From positions 2,680,501 through 2,744,500 of the forward strand of contig NC_011060.1 in NCBI RefSeq assembly GCF_000020645.1: a stretch of DNA of 64,000 bases. The letters are read 5' to 3'. The DNA is from Pelodictyon phaeoclathratiforme BU-1 (GTDB taxonomy: Bacteria; Bacteroidota; Chlorobiia; Chlorobiales; Chlorobiaceae). The notes beneath the pieces were generated by a model that was given only the letters and a program-made list of their open reading frames with translations, searched no databases and was not told where the DNA came from. Position numbers and translations under genes: made by a program. Shown here piece after piece: positions 51,938 through 60,866 of the stretch (position 1 is its first letter; each line of letters starts with the position of its first letter).

Positions 51938-54205
51938 GTGAGTAAACTATTGAACAAGACCTTTTTTTTTCTTTTTATATCGTTCGTTACCATAACGCTG
52001 ATATCCCCGGAGATCTCTGCAAAAGGCTCTTTTCTGGGTCTGCCAAGCCTTGAGGAACTTGAAAATCCCAACCCGGAACTGGCCTCTCTTGTCTATTCCG
52101 AGGATGGTGTGCTGCTCCATAAATTTTTTGTAAAAAACCGAACCTTCGTTCCGCTGAGATCAATTCCATTGTCTACCCGTTATGCCCTGATTGCAACCGA
52201 AGATGTCGCTTTTTACAACCACTGGGGAGTCGATCTGAGACGGTTTGTTTTGGCAATGGGTGAAAATATCATCAAGGGGCGAACCCGCTGGCAGGGGGCA
52301 AGCACCATTACCCAGCAGCTTGCCAAAAATCTCTACCTAACCAGGGAGAGAACCATAAGCCGAAAATTCAAGGAGTTGATTACCGCAATTGAACTCGAAA
52401 AGACCTATACAAAAGACGAGATTCTTGCACTCTATCTCAACACCGTCTATTTCGGTGCCGGGGCGTACGGCATTGAGGCCGCAGCCCATACTTATTTTGG
52501 AAAACCCGCTTCTCTCCTTACGCTGCCGGAGAGTGCAACGCTGATAGCAACACTGAAGAACCCGACAGCCTATAACCCTGCAAAGTATCCGTCAAGCGCA
52601 GCCAGCCGGCGAAACCTGATCCTCTCTTTGATGGAAAAGGTTAAATTCATTACGCCCCAACAGGCAGCCAAAGCACAAAGAACCCCATTGGTGGTAAGAT
52701 ATACTCCGATAGACCACCAGGGTAGAGCTCCCTATTTTACCGAGTATATCCGCCAGACGCTGAAACCATCGCCGACAGTCGGAAACATTGACCTTTTCCG
52801 TGACGGAATGACGATACGAACAACACTCGACAGCCGCATGCAAAACTATGCCCAGCAGGCCTCCGCCGAACATCTGGCTGAACTGCAGGCTACATTTGAC
52901 CGCTCATGGGTATGGCCGGAATCGCTGAAGAACCAGATGATCATGGAGAGCGAACGGTTCAAGGGATTGAAAGAGAATGGTCTCTCGAATCAGCAGGCGA
53001 TGGCAAAGATCAAAGCAGACAAGGTTTGGGTGAAGGAGCTGCTGAGGGATAAAACCAGAATACAGGTGGCATTGGTGGCCATTGATCCGAGCAACGGTCA
53101 TGTCAAGGCGTGGGTTGGAGGAAACAGGTTCTCACCCGATGAATACAGGTATCAATACGACCATGTCTGGCAGGCCAAGCGACAACCCGGCTCAACATTC
53201 AAGCCTTTTGTCTATGCCGCAGCCATCGATAAAGGATTGCCTGCAAACTTTCAGGTCCTCGACCAACCCCTCACGTTTACTTCAGGAAACGGCGTTTGGT
53301 CGCCGAGAAATTCCGACGGTTCGTCAGGCGGCATGACGACGTTGCGTTCGGCATTGATCCACTCATTAAACCAGGTTACGGTCAGGCTTGCCTATGAACA
53401 ACTGTCGGTAGCGGAAATCATCAGCTATGCGAAAAGAATGGGTATCACCTCCCCCCTTGCTTCAAATCTCTCGCTCGTTCTTGGAACGTCGGCAGTGTCA
53501 CCACTGGAACTGGCTGGAGCCTTTTCAACCTTTGCGAATAACGGGATCTGGCATGAACCGGTCTCAATCCTGAAACTTGAAGACAAGCACAACCGTCCCA
53601 TTTCGGAATACATTCCAAACCACCGTATTGCCATCGACTCCACCTCCAATTTTGTGATGGTCTCGATGCTCAGGGATGTGATCAACAGGGGTACAGGCGC
53701 TGCAGTCCGATCCCGTTATGGCTTTAACATTGAGGCGGCGGGCAAAACCGGCACAACCCAGAGTATGAGAGATGCCTGGTTTGCGGGTTTCACACCACAA
53801 CTTGTAGCTGTTGTATGGACTGGATTTGATGATGAGCGCATCAAGTTTACCTCCATGGAATATGGTCAGGGCGCTCGGGCAGCGCTTCCCATATGGGCCG
53901 GCTTTATGAAACGCTGTTACAGTGATCCCTCTCTGCAACTCGATAATCGCTCTTTTCATATACCCGAGACCATTATTGCCGTACCGATTTCCCCGCAGAC
54001 CAATACACCTTCTGATCTGCTCGGCAGTAATGTCTATATGGAGTATTATACGCCAAAGGGCTTCCAGTACTATCAGTCCCATCCTGTACAACCAAACAAT
54101 GGAAGCTCCCCTTCTGCAGAGGGAGAGAACTCTGATTCCGGAAACCACGACGGATCACCTCATCTGCAGATGCCTTTTCCAGCAAAAGAAGAGAGTGTTT
54201 TCTGA
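51938..54205 (+). CDS. Penicillin-binding protein 1A
   Basis: A 755-residue class A PBP, starting at GTG 51938. The membrane anchor (FFFLFISFVTITLISPEIS) precedes a GT51 glycosyltransferase domain with EDVAFYNHWGVD, QGASTITQQLAKNLYLTRER and NTVYFGAGAYGIEAAAHTYF. The transpeptidase domain has the SxxK motif in QPGSTFKPFVYAAAID, SLN in IHSLNQVTVR and KTG in AAGKTGTTQSMRDAWFAGFT. It polymerises and cross-links peptidoglycan in the periplasm. A low-complexity tail rich in Ser, Pro and Gly ends the protein. Confidence 0.95.
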   Translation: MSKLLNKTFFFLFISFVTITLISPEISAKGSFLGLPSLEELENPNPELASLVYSEDGVLLHKFFVKNRTFVPLRSIPLSTRYALIATEDVAFYNHWGVDLRRFVLAMGENIIKGRTRWQGASTITQQLAKNLYLTRERTISRKFKELITAIELEKTYTKDEILALYLNTVYFGAGAYGIEAAAHTYFGKPASLLTLPESATLIATLKNPTAYNPAKYPSSAASRRNLILSLMEKVKFITPQQAAKAQRTPLVVRYTPIDHQGRAPYFTEYIRQTLKPSPTVGNIDLFRDGMTIRTTLDSRMQNYAQQASAEHLAELQATFDRSWVWPESLKNQMIMESERFKGLKENGLSNQQAMAKIKADKVWVKELLRDKTRIQVALVAIDPSNGHVKAWVGGNRFSPDEYRYQYDHVWQAKRQPGSTFKPFVYAAAIDKGLPANFQVLDQPLTFTSGNGVWSPRNSDGSSGGMTTLRSALIHSLNQVTVRLAYEQLSVAEIISYAKRMGITSPLASNLSLVLGTSAVSPLELAGAFSTFANNGIWHEPVSILKLEDKHNRPISEYIPNHRIAIDSTSNFVMVSMLRDVINRGTGAAVRSRYGFNIEAAGKTGTTQSMRDAWFAGFTPQLVAVVWTGFDDERIKFTSMEYGQGARAALPIWAGFMKRCYSDPSLQLDNRSFHIPETIIAVPISPQTNTPSDLLGSNVYMEYYTPKGFQYYQSHPVQPNNGSSPSAEGENSDSGNHDGSPHLQMPFPAKEESVF

Positions 54206-54239
54206 TATCCCGTTCATTTAACGTACAACTGTTTTTTTT

Positions 54240-55781
54240 ATGCAATCAGTCCTGGTTCTTGATTTTGGATCACAATACACGCAGTTAATTGCCCGTCGTA
54301 TACGTGAACTGGGTATTTATTCTGAAATTCTTCCCTACAATACCACACCGGAGAGTATCAGGGAACACAACCCAAAGGCAATCATCCTTTCAGGTGGGCC
54401 AACCAGCGTTTACGATGCATCAGCCATTCTGCCTGATGATGGCATCTTTTCTCTCGGGATTCCCATGCTTGGCATCTGCTACGGACTGCAGGTTATCGCC
54501 AAACATTTCGGAGGAGAGGTAGCCAGTTCATCCAAGCATGAATTTGGCCGTGCAAAAATTATGGTTGCCCAGGACAATGAGCCTGAAAGCCCTCTCTTCC
54601 ACGATATTCCGGATTCTGATGTCTGGATGAGCCACGGCGACAAAGTAATGCAGCTTCCTGAAGGGTTCAGGGTAACGGCCAGCAGCGAGAACTCGGAGAT
54701 GTGTGCCTTTGAAAGTTTCGGAAGCAAGGGCGCCCTGAAGATCTACGCATTGCAGTTTCACCCTGAGGTGCAGCACACCCTCTATGGCAAACAGCTTCTC
54801 TCGAACTTTCTGATTACGATTGCCGGCATCACGCCTGACTGGTCGTCGAAAAGCTTTATCGAACACCAGCTTGAAGAGATCAGCCGCAAAGCAGGCAAAG
54901 AGACGGTCATCTGCGGTATCAGCGGAGGCGTTGATTCAACCGTAGCAGCCGTCATGGTCGGCAAGGCAATCGGCAAACAACTGCACTGCGTCTTTGTCGA
55001 TAACGGCCTGCTGAGAAAAAATGAAGCAGAAAAGGTAATGACCTTTCTCTCAACTCTTGGCCTCAGGGTTACTCTGGTCGATGCTTCCGATCTCTTCCTG
55101 AAACGACTCAAAACGGTAGCCTCTCCGGAAAAGAAGCGCAAAATCATTGGTCGCACCTTTATCCAGGTCTTCGAAGAGCAGATGGAGCAGGAAAAATTTC
55201 TGGTGCAGGGCACGCTCTACCCTGATGTCATTGAAAGCGTCAGCGTCAAAGGCCCTTCGGAAACCATCAAGTCGCACCACAATGTGGGTGGACTGCCGAA
55301 ACGGATGAAGCTCAAGCTTATCGAACCGCTTCGGGAGCTCTTCAAGGATGAGGTGCGTGCTGTTGGCCGCGAACTGGGCATTGCCGAGGATATTTTGATG
55401 CGCCACCCCTTCCCCGGCCCAGGTCTTGCCGTCAGGGTACTCGGGTCAGTCACCAAAGAACGGCTCGACATTTTGCGGGATGCCGACGAAATCTTTATTG
55501 AAGAGCTGAAATCAACCGGACTCTACCAGAAGGTATGGCAGGCATTCGCCGTGCTGCTTCCGGTACAGTCGGTCGGTGTGATGGGCGACAAGCGCACCTA
55601 TGAAAATGTTCTGGCACTGCGGGCTGTGGAATCGTCTGACGGCATGACCGCCGACTGGGCTCAACTGCCGCATGATTTTCTGGCCCGCGTTTCAAACCGC
55701 ATCATCAACGAAGTACGCGGCATCAATCGAGTGGCCTACGATATCTCATCGAAACCACCGGCAACCATTGAATGGGAATAA
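54240..55781 (+). CDS. guaA: GMP synthase (glutamine-hydrolysing)
   Basis: A 513-residue enzyme. The glutamine amidotransferase domain has LDFGSQYTQLIARRIRELG, ILSGGPTSVYD, the nucleophile in GICYGLQVIAKHFGG and the His-Glu pair in LQFHPEVQHT. The ATP-pyrophosphatase domain has ICGISGGVDSTVAAVM. The C-terminal dimerisation domain has RHPFPGPGLAVRVLG and ends KPPATIEWE. It converts XMP to GMP. It follows PBP1A by 34 bases and the two may share a transcript. No guaB is near. Confidence 0.97.
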   Translation: MQSVLVLDFGSQYTQLIARRIRELGIYSEILPYNTTPESIREHNPKAIILSGGPTSVYDASAILPDDGIFSLGIPMLGICYGLQVIAKHFGGEVASSSKHEFGRAKIMVAQDNEPESPLFHDIPDSDVWMSHGDKVMQLPEGFRVTASSENSEMCAFESFGSKGALKIYALQFHPEVQHTLYGKQLLSNFLITIAGITPDWSSKSFIEHQLEEISRKAGKETVICGISGGVDSTVAAVMVGKAIGKQLHCVFVDNGLLRKNEAEKVMTFLSTLGLRVTLVDASDLFLKRLKTVASPEKKRKIIGRTFIQVFEEQMEQEKFLVQGTLYPDVIESVSVKGPSETIKSHHNVGGLPKRMKLKLIEPLRELFKDEVRAVGRELGIAEDILMRHPFPGPGLAVRVLGSVTKERLDILRDADEIFIEELKSTGLYQKVWQAFAVLLPVQSVGVMGDKRTYENVLALRAVESSDGMTADWAQLPHDFLARVSNRIINEVRGINRVAYDISSKPPATIEWE

Positions 55782-55835
55782 CAGCACCGATCTGAATCCG
55801 TTTTTTTTCATAGCATAACCACCTCTCCAAGCACC

Positions 55836-56279
55836 ATGTCGGGAAAGCCATTACGGAGGAAGCTGATCGCTTCGGTTCTCTTGCTTTCAAGCCTTTCGCC
55901 TGCCGCATCACCACTCCATGCGGCAGCATCGGCAACGATGGCGAAAGAAGAAACAGGCGAACTCGATCTCTCGGCGACCAAAGCCCTTTTTGACACTCAA
56001 TCGGCCTTTTTTGTCGATGCACGTTCCGAATACGCTTATGACATTTCGCATATCAAAGGAGCCCGCTCTCTTACAATGAGCCGGTTTGACGAGCAGTTTC
56101 CTGAATTCAGTCAAAACAAAAGTGCTGAAACCCTTATTGTGGTCTATTGCATTGGGCCCCGTTGCGGCAATGCCCGGCATGTTGCTGAAAAGCTGAAGAA
56201 AAACGGTTACAAGAATGTCAAAGTTTTTTCAGGCGGTCTGCTTGAATGGTTTCATGCAGGATTCCCGATGGAAGGTTGA
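55836..56279 (+). CDS. Exported rhodanese-domain protein
   Basis: A 147-residue protein with a signal peptide (RRKLIASVLLLSSLSPAASP, cleavage near LHAAASA). The rhodanese domain reads FVDARSEYAYDISHIKGARS, then VVYCIGPRCGNARHVAEKL, with the active-site loop cysteine in CIGPRC, and GGLLEWFHAGFPMEG. It is probably periplasmic and could transfer sulfur or act on persulfides, fitting a sulfide-oxidising phototroph (inference). The stop is directly followed by a fragment that may be the rest of a lost neighbour. Confidence 0.88.
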   Translation: MSGKPLRRKLIASVLLLSSLSPAASPLHAAASATMAKEETGELDLSATKALFDTQSAFFVDARSEYAYDISHIKGARSLTMSRFDEQFPEFSQNKSAETLIVVYCIGPRCGNARHVAEKLKKNGYKNVKVFSGGLLEWFHAGFPMEG

Positions 56280-56434
56280 GCTGCTTTGAAGTTACCCTTG
56301 GCAAGCGTGCCACCGTCGGTATCACCGGCTGGCTTACGGCATCAGCACACCATGAGGGTGCTCCGCTGGCCATCCTGTCGGCGCTGGTGCTCATCGTGCT
56401 AGTGGCCAGGGCAATGCTGCCGAAGAAACATTAA
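56280..56434 (+). pseudogene. Fragment resembling the end of a membrane protein
   Basis: After the rhodanese stop about 50 codons read TLGKRATVGITGWLTASAHH then a hydrophobic ILSALVLIVLVARAMLPKK with a stop at 56434. There is no convincing start except within the rhodanese gene (56246). It looks like the last transmembrane helix of a MauE/DoxX-like or similar membrane protein, truncated, close to the left side of the ISNCY-type element. No family can be named. Confidence 0.35.
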
Positions 56435-56707
56435 TCCTGCCATCACGGTTCGATACCACACCTCTCTCGATGGTTCGTATGCAGATATTCAGGTGCATAG
56501 GCAAACCATTTGTTAGTGGATGAACGAAAAACTGTTATGATATTATAAAATAATAGTTTATATTGTTATTTCATGGTCAAAGATATTTGACGGACCCTGA
56601 GCTAAAGCGTAATAATACCCCATTAGAAGCATTTTTGATAGAGAAAAGGTGTTGCAGGGTGCCCTCAAAGAGAAACAGACTCCAAACTTCGTTTTTTGAA
56701 ATCCACT

Positions 56708-57202
56708 ATGCGTAGCGTCATCAACCACCAAATGATGTTCGGTCGTACCGATATTTCTGCCATTGTTTTCGATCCGAAATCACGAGATGATATCCCAAAA
56801 ATCTTGAGGGGCCTTCAGGGCATCTACACCGACGAGGAGTTGCGCAAGCGTGTTTTTGCCATCCTCGAAGAGGTTCGTCCTGAACGGAAAAAAGGAGAAG
56901 GAAAAGCTGACCCAAACACAGGGCGTCCCGGTATGGAGCAATGGGCAATTTTGGTACTGGGTGTCGTTCGACTGGGAATCAACGCTGATTACGATCGGCT
57001 TCATGAATTGGTCAATCACCACGATACGCTTCGCCAGATGCTTGGTCACAACGATTGGACTGATAAAACATCTTATGAACTCCAGACCATCAAAGATAAT
57101 GTCCGACTGTTTACCCCCGAATTGCTTGATCGAATCAACCAGGAAATTGTCCGTGCAGGTCATACGTTAGTAAAAAAAAAGAGGAAGAAAATTTCCCTTT
57201 AA
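56708..57202 (+). CDS. ISNCY transposase, N-terminal frame
   Basis: About 165 residues beginning MRSVINHQMMFGRTDISAIV, then FDPKSRDDIPKILRGLQGIY and ADYDRLHELVNHHDTLRQML, all typical of ISNCY transposase N-termini. The frame stops at 57202, just after a stretch of nine A (57172-57180). The reading of the related protein continues in the -1 frame past this tract. It is either half of a frameshifted transposase or a degraded one. The frame is open to a TTG at 56696. Confidence 0.85.
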   Translation: MRSVINHQMMFGRTDISAIVFDPKSRDDIPKILRGLQGIYTDEELRKRVFAILEEVRPERKKGEGKADPNTGRPGMEQWAILVLGVVRLGINADYDRLHELVNHHDTLRQMLGHNDWTDKTSYELQTIKDNVRLFTPELLDRINQEIVRAGHTLVKKKRKKISL

Positions 57203-58188
57203 TGGCCCGAGGTGATTCGTTTGTGGTGGAAACCAACGTTCACTTTCCTGCTGATACAAGCCAGTTGTTCGATGCCATTCGCAAAGCCATTGAGGTCTGT
57301 GCGAAATGGTCTTTTGATGAAGGATTAAGTCAATGGCGCCAATACGATCATAACATCCGGCATATCAAAAGAATGCGTCGTATTGTGCAACAGCTCAAGC
57401 ACTCGACATCAAAAAAGCCGGAAAAGAAAGCTCTCAAAGATCAACAAATAAAGCAAGCACTCCTCGATTACCTTGCGGCAGTCGATTATCAGTTACAACG
57501 GGCAGTGCGTACCGGCGCAGAACTGGGTGGCTTAAATCCGTTGCGGCTCAGCCAGCTTAACGGCTATATTGCTCATGCTGAGGTACAAATGGGGCAAATT
57601 CGTCGTCGGATAAATGACGAGGTTATTCCGCATGCGGAGAAAGTCTTTTCAATTTTTCAGCCACACACCGAGTGGATCAGTAAAGGCAAGGCGGGAGTGC
57701 CGGTTGAGTTGGGATTACGGGTCTGTATTATCGAAGATCAGTATCGTTTTATCCTGCATCATCAGGTCATGGAAAAAGTTGTCGATAGCGACATCGCAGT
57801 GTCCATTATCGAAGAGACCAAGCAACGTTTTCCAAACTTGCGATCGATCAGCTACGACAAAGGCTTTCATAGCCCGGATAACCAACGCGACCTGAAAGCG
57901 CTTCTTGAAAAAGTTGTTATGCCGAAAAAAGGCAAGCTCTCAAAAATCGACAAAGCTCATGAATCCGAGCCGGAATTCAGGAGACTGCGACGGCAGCATT
58001 CGGCAGTTGAATCAGCAATCAACGCACTTGAGGTTCACGGCTTGGATATATGCCCTGATGATGGCATCAAAGGATTCAATCGCTATGTTGCCCTTGCAGT
58101 GCTGGCTCGCAACATTCATCGTTATGGAGCACTCTTGTACAAGCAGGATGCGAAGCGACATCGAGGGCCCTACAAAAAAGCTGCCTGA
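57202..58188 (+). CDS. ISNCY transposase, C-terminal frame
   Basis: About 328 residues from ATG 57202, but homology of the protein continues upstream in this frame back to the A9 tract. It contains RGDSFVVETNVHFPADTSQL, the catalytic-core-like LRSISYDKGFHSPDNQRDLK, and RRQHSAVESAINALEVHG, with acidic residues of a DDE transposase. A -1 slip at A AAA AAA AAG would join it to the upstream frame, giving a 490-residue product of normal length. Confidence 0.85.
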   Translation: MARGDSFVVETNVHFPADTSQLFDAIRKAIEVCAKWSFDEGLSQWRQYDHNIRHIKRMRRIVQQLKHSTSKKPEKKALKDQQIKQALLDYLAAVDYQLQRAVRTGAELGGLNPLRLSQLNGYIAHAEVQMGQIRRRINDEVIPHAEKVFSIFQPHTEWISKGKAGVPVELGLRVCIIEDQYRFILHHQVMEKVVDSDIAVSIIEETKQRFPNLRSISYDKGFHSPDNQRDLKALLEKVVMPKKGKLSKIDKAHESEPEFRRLRRQHSAVESAINALEVHGLDICPDDGIKGFNRYVALAVLARNIHRYGALLYKQDAKRHRGPYKKAA

Positions 58189-58484
58189 GTTCTCTCCCCA
58201 AAAAAAGAGTTTTTTACCAATTCGCAGGGAGAGATCCGTTCGTTATGACGCTTCCTGGAGCAAAATTCGGTAGTTTACCCATGGCGTGTCACGATCAGCA
58301 CAAAAACGCCTTTTGTTGATCATTAAAAATGGTTTTTAATCCGGCGGGAGGTTGTCAAATTTTCAAAAAACAGGGGTTTTCTTTCTGGCACTTGTTAGCA
58401 ATTTTTTCTATAATCGATAGTTGAAACGATTTGAGAAAATGCTCAAAAAGTCATGATGAACAGAGCTTTATCTTTGCCTGACGG

Positions 58485-58904
58485 CTACAAATCAAAAAAT
58501 GGGTCGTTTTGAACTGCTGCCAAACACTGTTCAAGCGACAAGTCTTGATACAATTCTACCCAATCGCCAGTATAGCGCATGAACGCCATATTGAACTGAT
58601 TATCCCGGATATATTCCAGCCGAACCAACTTGGCTTCAAAGAAAGGTATTTGAGCGTTGGGTCCAGGGACATTATATTTTGCACAAATGTAAAAATAGTG
58701 TCGATACCACTTTGTATACATATCGGCGATGTAATTGCGCTGAAATTCATCAGGAGCGGGTGGAGGTTGAATGTGCTTTGGTTTCAGAACCTTTTCCACA
58801 AATTCATCCGCCTTTTGCTTGACAATTTCTTTTGTCTTCGTTGGCACTTTTGGTGCCGGTGGTTTAGATGGACTATAGACCCACATTCCCTGACTTTTAG
58901 CCAT
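58485..58904 (-). CDS. Conserved hypothetical protein (139 aa)
   Basis: A 139-residue soluble protein. It opens MAKSQGMWVYSPSKPPAPKV, then a basic helix, and has DMYTKWYRHYFYICAKYNVP and FMRYTGDWVELYQDLSLEQC. This pattern recurs in other bacterial genomes as an unnamed small family. I cannot name a function. It is placed 124 bases after the IS right end and 97 bases before a small Xre gene. Confidence 0.8.
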   Translation of the reverse strand: MAKSQGMWVYSPSKPPAPKVPTKTKEIVKQKADEFVEKVLKPKHIQPPPAPDEFQRNYIADMYTKWYRHYFYICAKYNVPGPNAQIPFFEAKLVRLEYIRDNQFNMAFMRYTGDWVELYQDLSLEQCLAAVQNDPFFDL

Positions 58905-59001
58905 AATGCCTGCTTTATGTTATGAAAAGAAAAGGCCTAACGACAAGACAAGCGGCTCTGTCCGCTTCATCCTCTCATATATTCCCTGATGTCAGAACCT
59001 G

Positions 59002-59187
59002 CTACTGAAAACTAACGTGTGGCTTGACTCCCAAAACAGCTCTGACACGGCGCAGAAAGGCCAGACTGACGTTTCTGTACGTGCCTGATTCCAGGCGGGA
59101 AATCGCAGCCTGTGACGTATGTGCCTGACGCGCAAGCTCTTTTTGAGTCATACCGGCAGTTAAGAGGAGAGGAACAATTTTTTTCAT
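59002..59187 (-). CDS. Small Xre helix-turn-helix protein
   Basis: A 61-residue protein made of little more than an Xre HTH (LLTAGMTQKELARQAHTSQA and AISRLESGTYRNVSLAFLRR). It resembles the C-terminal half of HigA/antitoxin proteins and may be a truncated antitoxin. No HigB-like toxin adjoins. It is the only reading of the region. Confidence 0.72.
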   Translation of the reverse strand: MKKIVPLLLTAGMTQKELARQAHTSQAAISRLESGTYRNVSLAFLRRVRAVLGVKPHVSFQ

Positions 59188-59327
59188 TTTTTTGGTTATC
59201 TTTTTAACGGGTACACTGCATTTTTTTGCAGAGGTGTAATCTGCACATTAAAGAAACCAACCCACCTAAATAACATGAATTCGACATCCAGGCAGATTAC
59301 TTTATAATCCTGAAACTGTAACTATCA

Positions 59328-59558
59328 ATGCAATTAACAATTACATTACCTGATATTCTGCCGGATCAACTATCACCGGTTATTAATAAATTGAAAGCTC
59401 TCTTTACCAAGGAAGGTATTGCTGTAGAAATAAAGCCAGAGGCGCTGTCATATGATTCCTGGGATAACCTCAATATTGATAAAATTGCAGTTGATACCGG
59501 CAGGGACGATTTTGCCGAAAATCACGATCATTACCTCTATGGAATTGCGAAGCGATGA
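59328..59558 (+). CDS. vapB: VapB-like antitoxin
   Basis: A 76-residue protein, MQLTITLPDILPDQLSPVIN, with a DNA-binding-like N-terminal strand-helix and an acidic C-terminus (VDTGRDDFAENHDHYLY). Its stop overlaps the PIN gene by four bases (ATGA). The position and size mark it as the antitoxin of a VapBC module. The family is not clearly AbrB or CopG. Confidence 0.8.
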   Translation: MQLTITLPDILPDQLSPVINKLKALFTKEGIAVEIKPEALSYDSWDNLNIDKIAVDTGRDDFAENHDHYLYGIAKR

Positions 59559-59977
59559 CGGAGCATATTTTCGTTGATACATCAGCATTGATTGCCCTGG
59601 GTAATAAACGAGATGCTTTTCATTTTCAGGCCATTGGCATCAATGATAAATTGAGCAGGTCAAACATTACATTTGTAACAACAAGTGCAATTTTGCTTGA
59701 ATTTGGAAATGCTTTCAGTACGGTTACTCTGAAACCTTTTGCAATCAAGTTGATTGATGCAATAAGACAATCAAAAAAATGGACAAGCATCCTTGTTGAT
59801 GAAAATATTATCAGCAGAAGTTTTGAACTGTATAGACAAATGATGGATAAAGAATGGGGTTTGGTTGATTGTGCAAGTATTCATGTGGCGAAGAATATGG
59901 GAATAAAGGATATTTTCAGTACTGATCATCATTTTGAACAGGCAGGGTTCCAGATTTTGTTAAAACGGCCTGCATAG
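59555..59977 (+). CDS. vapC: VapC-like PIN-domain toxin
   Basis: A 140-residue PIN nuclease. The four acidic residues are D8 (FVDTSALIAL), E49 (ILLEFGNA), D105 (LVDCASIHVA) and D124 (FSTDHHFEQAG). All are present, so it should be an active ribonuclease. It overlaps the antitoxin by four bases. No other toxin lies within this pair. Confidence 0.9.
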   Translation: MTEHIFVDTSALIALGNKRDAFHFQAIGINDKLSRSNITFVTTSAILLEFGNAFSTVTLKPFAIKLIDAIRQSKKWTSILVDENIISRSFELYRQMMDKEWGLVDCASIHVAKNMGIKDIFSTDHHFEQAGFQILLKRPA

Positions 59978-60055
59978 CGACCATACTACTAAAAAAATTT
60001 CAGAATACGGAACAGCGTCAACGAGCCTCCATTTTTTCACCTGCCTCTCAGCGAC

Positions 60056-60292
60056 TCACAAGCGTAAAGCGCAGTACAGGTCGTCATGCTCAAAAGCACT
60101 CTCCATCCGTTTTATTTCTGCCGGTCGTGCACCAACAGTTTTTGCCCCCTCGCCCCAGGTCTGCGTAACATGGGCAACCTCAAAATCATTCGATCAGCAT
60201 CAGCCTTCTGCAATCCAAAATAATGGGCGACATCACGAACCAGTCCGGAACTCTTCAAAGCAACAAGGAACCCAAGGGGATGCTCACAACGA
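60056..60292 (-). pseudogene. Decayed HipA-family C-terminus
   Basis: Minus-strand reading gives GFLVALKSSGLVRDVAHYFG then, after a frameshift near 60190, VTQTWGEGAKTVGARPAEIK and ESAFEHDDLYCALRL before a stop at 60056. These match the C-terminal helices of HipA-type kinase toxins. There is no start and no kinase core, so only a remnant is left. It lies 79 bases after vapC. Confidence 0.55.
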
Positions 60293-60299
60293 TGTAAAC

Positions 60300-60450
60300 T
60301 TATAGCTCAAGGCGCTTCACAATCCCGTTCACCGCTGCAGTCAAGATCCCGAGCTGACGCGCCGCTCCGGCATAGGTCATCCGAACTCCAGCACATATTT
60401 CAAAGTTAGCATTTTCCGTAGCTCCGAACAATCCCGCTTTCGGCTTCCCC
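60300..60450 (-). pseudogene. Fragment ending in a helix-turn-helix-like segment
   Basis: A short minus-strand frame ends MTYAGAARQLGILTAAVNGI then VKRLEL and a stop at 60300. It resembles the C-terminal DNA-binding tail of small transposases or regulators. There is no start or upstream domain. The decay fits the surrounding remnants. Confidence 0.3.
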
Positions 60451-60578
60451 CTCTATTGCTTGAACGTTTTGAGCTGTACAGAACGGATAACAGAATAGGG
60501 TTTGATTTGGTTTGCACCTTCAAACGATGAGCAATGGGTGTTTTTTTACGCTAACCCTGGGTGATTCTTATTTTCCGA

Positions 60579-60757
60579 TCACACCAGTGTTCCGTTAATG
60601 AACTTGTGAATAATACTTGCTACATAAGTCTGGTACGGCAAGCCTTCTTTGATGCCCTTTCTTTGTAACTCAGTGAGCTCTCTTTCAGAAATCCGAATAT
60701 TCAGCCTCTTATCCTTTTTCAAAGAATTACCAGCGTACTCTGCCAACTCATTTCTTC
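60579..60757 (-). pseudogene. Truncated CopG-family antitoxin
   Basis: The minus-strand frame reads NELAEYAGNSLKKDKRLNIR and ISERELTELQRKGIKEGLPY, then TYVASIIHKFINGTLV and a stop at 60579. This is the C-terminal ribbon-helix-helix half of a CopG/BrnA-like antitoxin. Upstream the frame closes at once, and the related N-terminus seems to be in another frame, pointing to a frameshift in the AAAAAG tract. A TTG could start a 55-residue version. No toxin adjoins. Confidence 0.65.
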
Positions 60758-60866
60758 TTTTTGAAGTGGTAAACTATTACGGAAAGCTGTAAACTACCTT
60801 TTTTGAATTCACCGGGTCAAGTGCCCCCTCATCCAACTCAGCACACGCTTAAAAGCAGAAAATTGC

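Larger units (their letters stand above)
56583..58361 (+). mobile_element. ISNCY-type insertion sequence
   Basis: The element holds a transposase in two frames (56708-57202 and 57202-58188). The outer limits are tentative: ATTTGAC at about 56585 and GTCAAAT at 58354-58360 are inverted and could be the tips, with an overall length near 1.8 kb. I did not find a clear target-site duplication. It sits between a truncated fragment and a small unknown gene. Confidence 0.55.
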
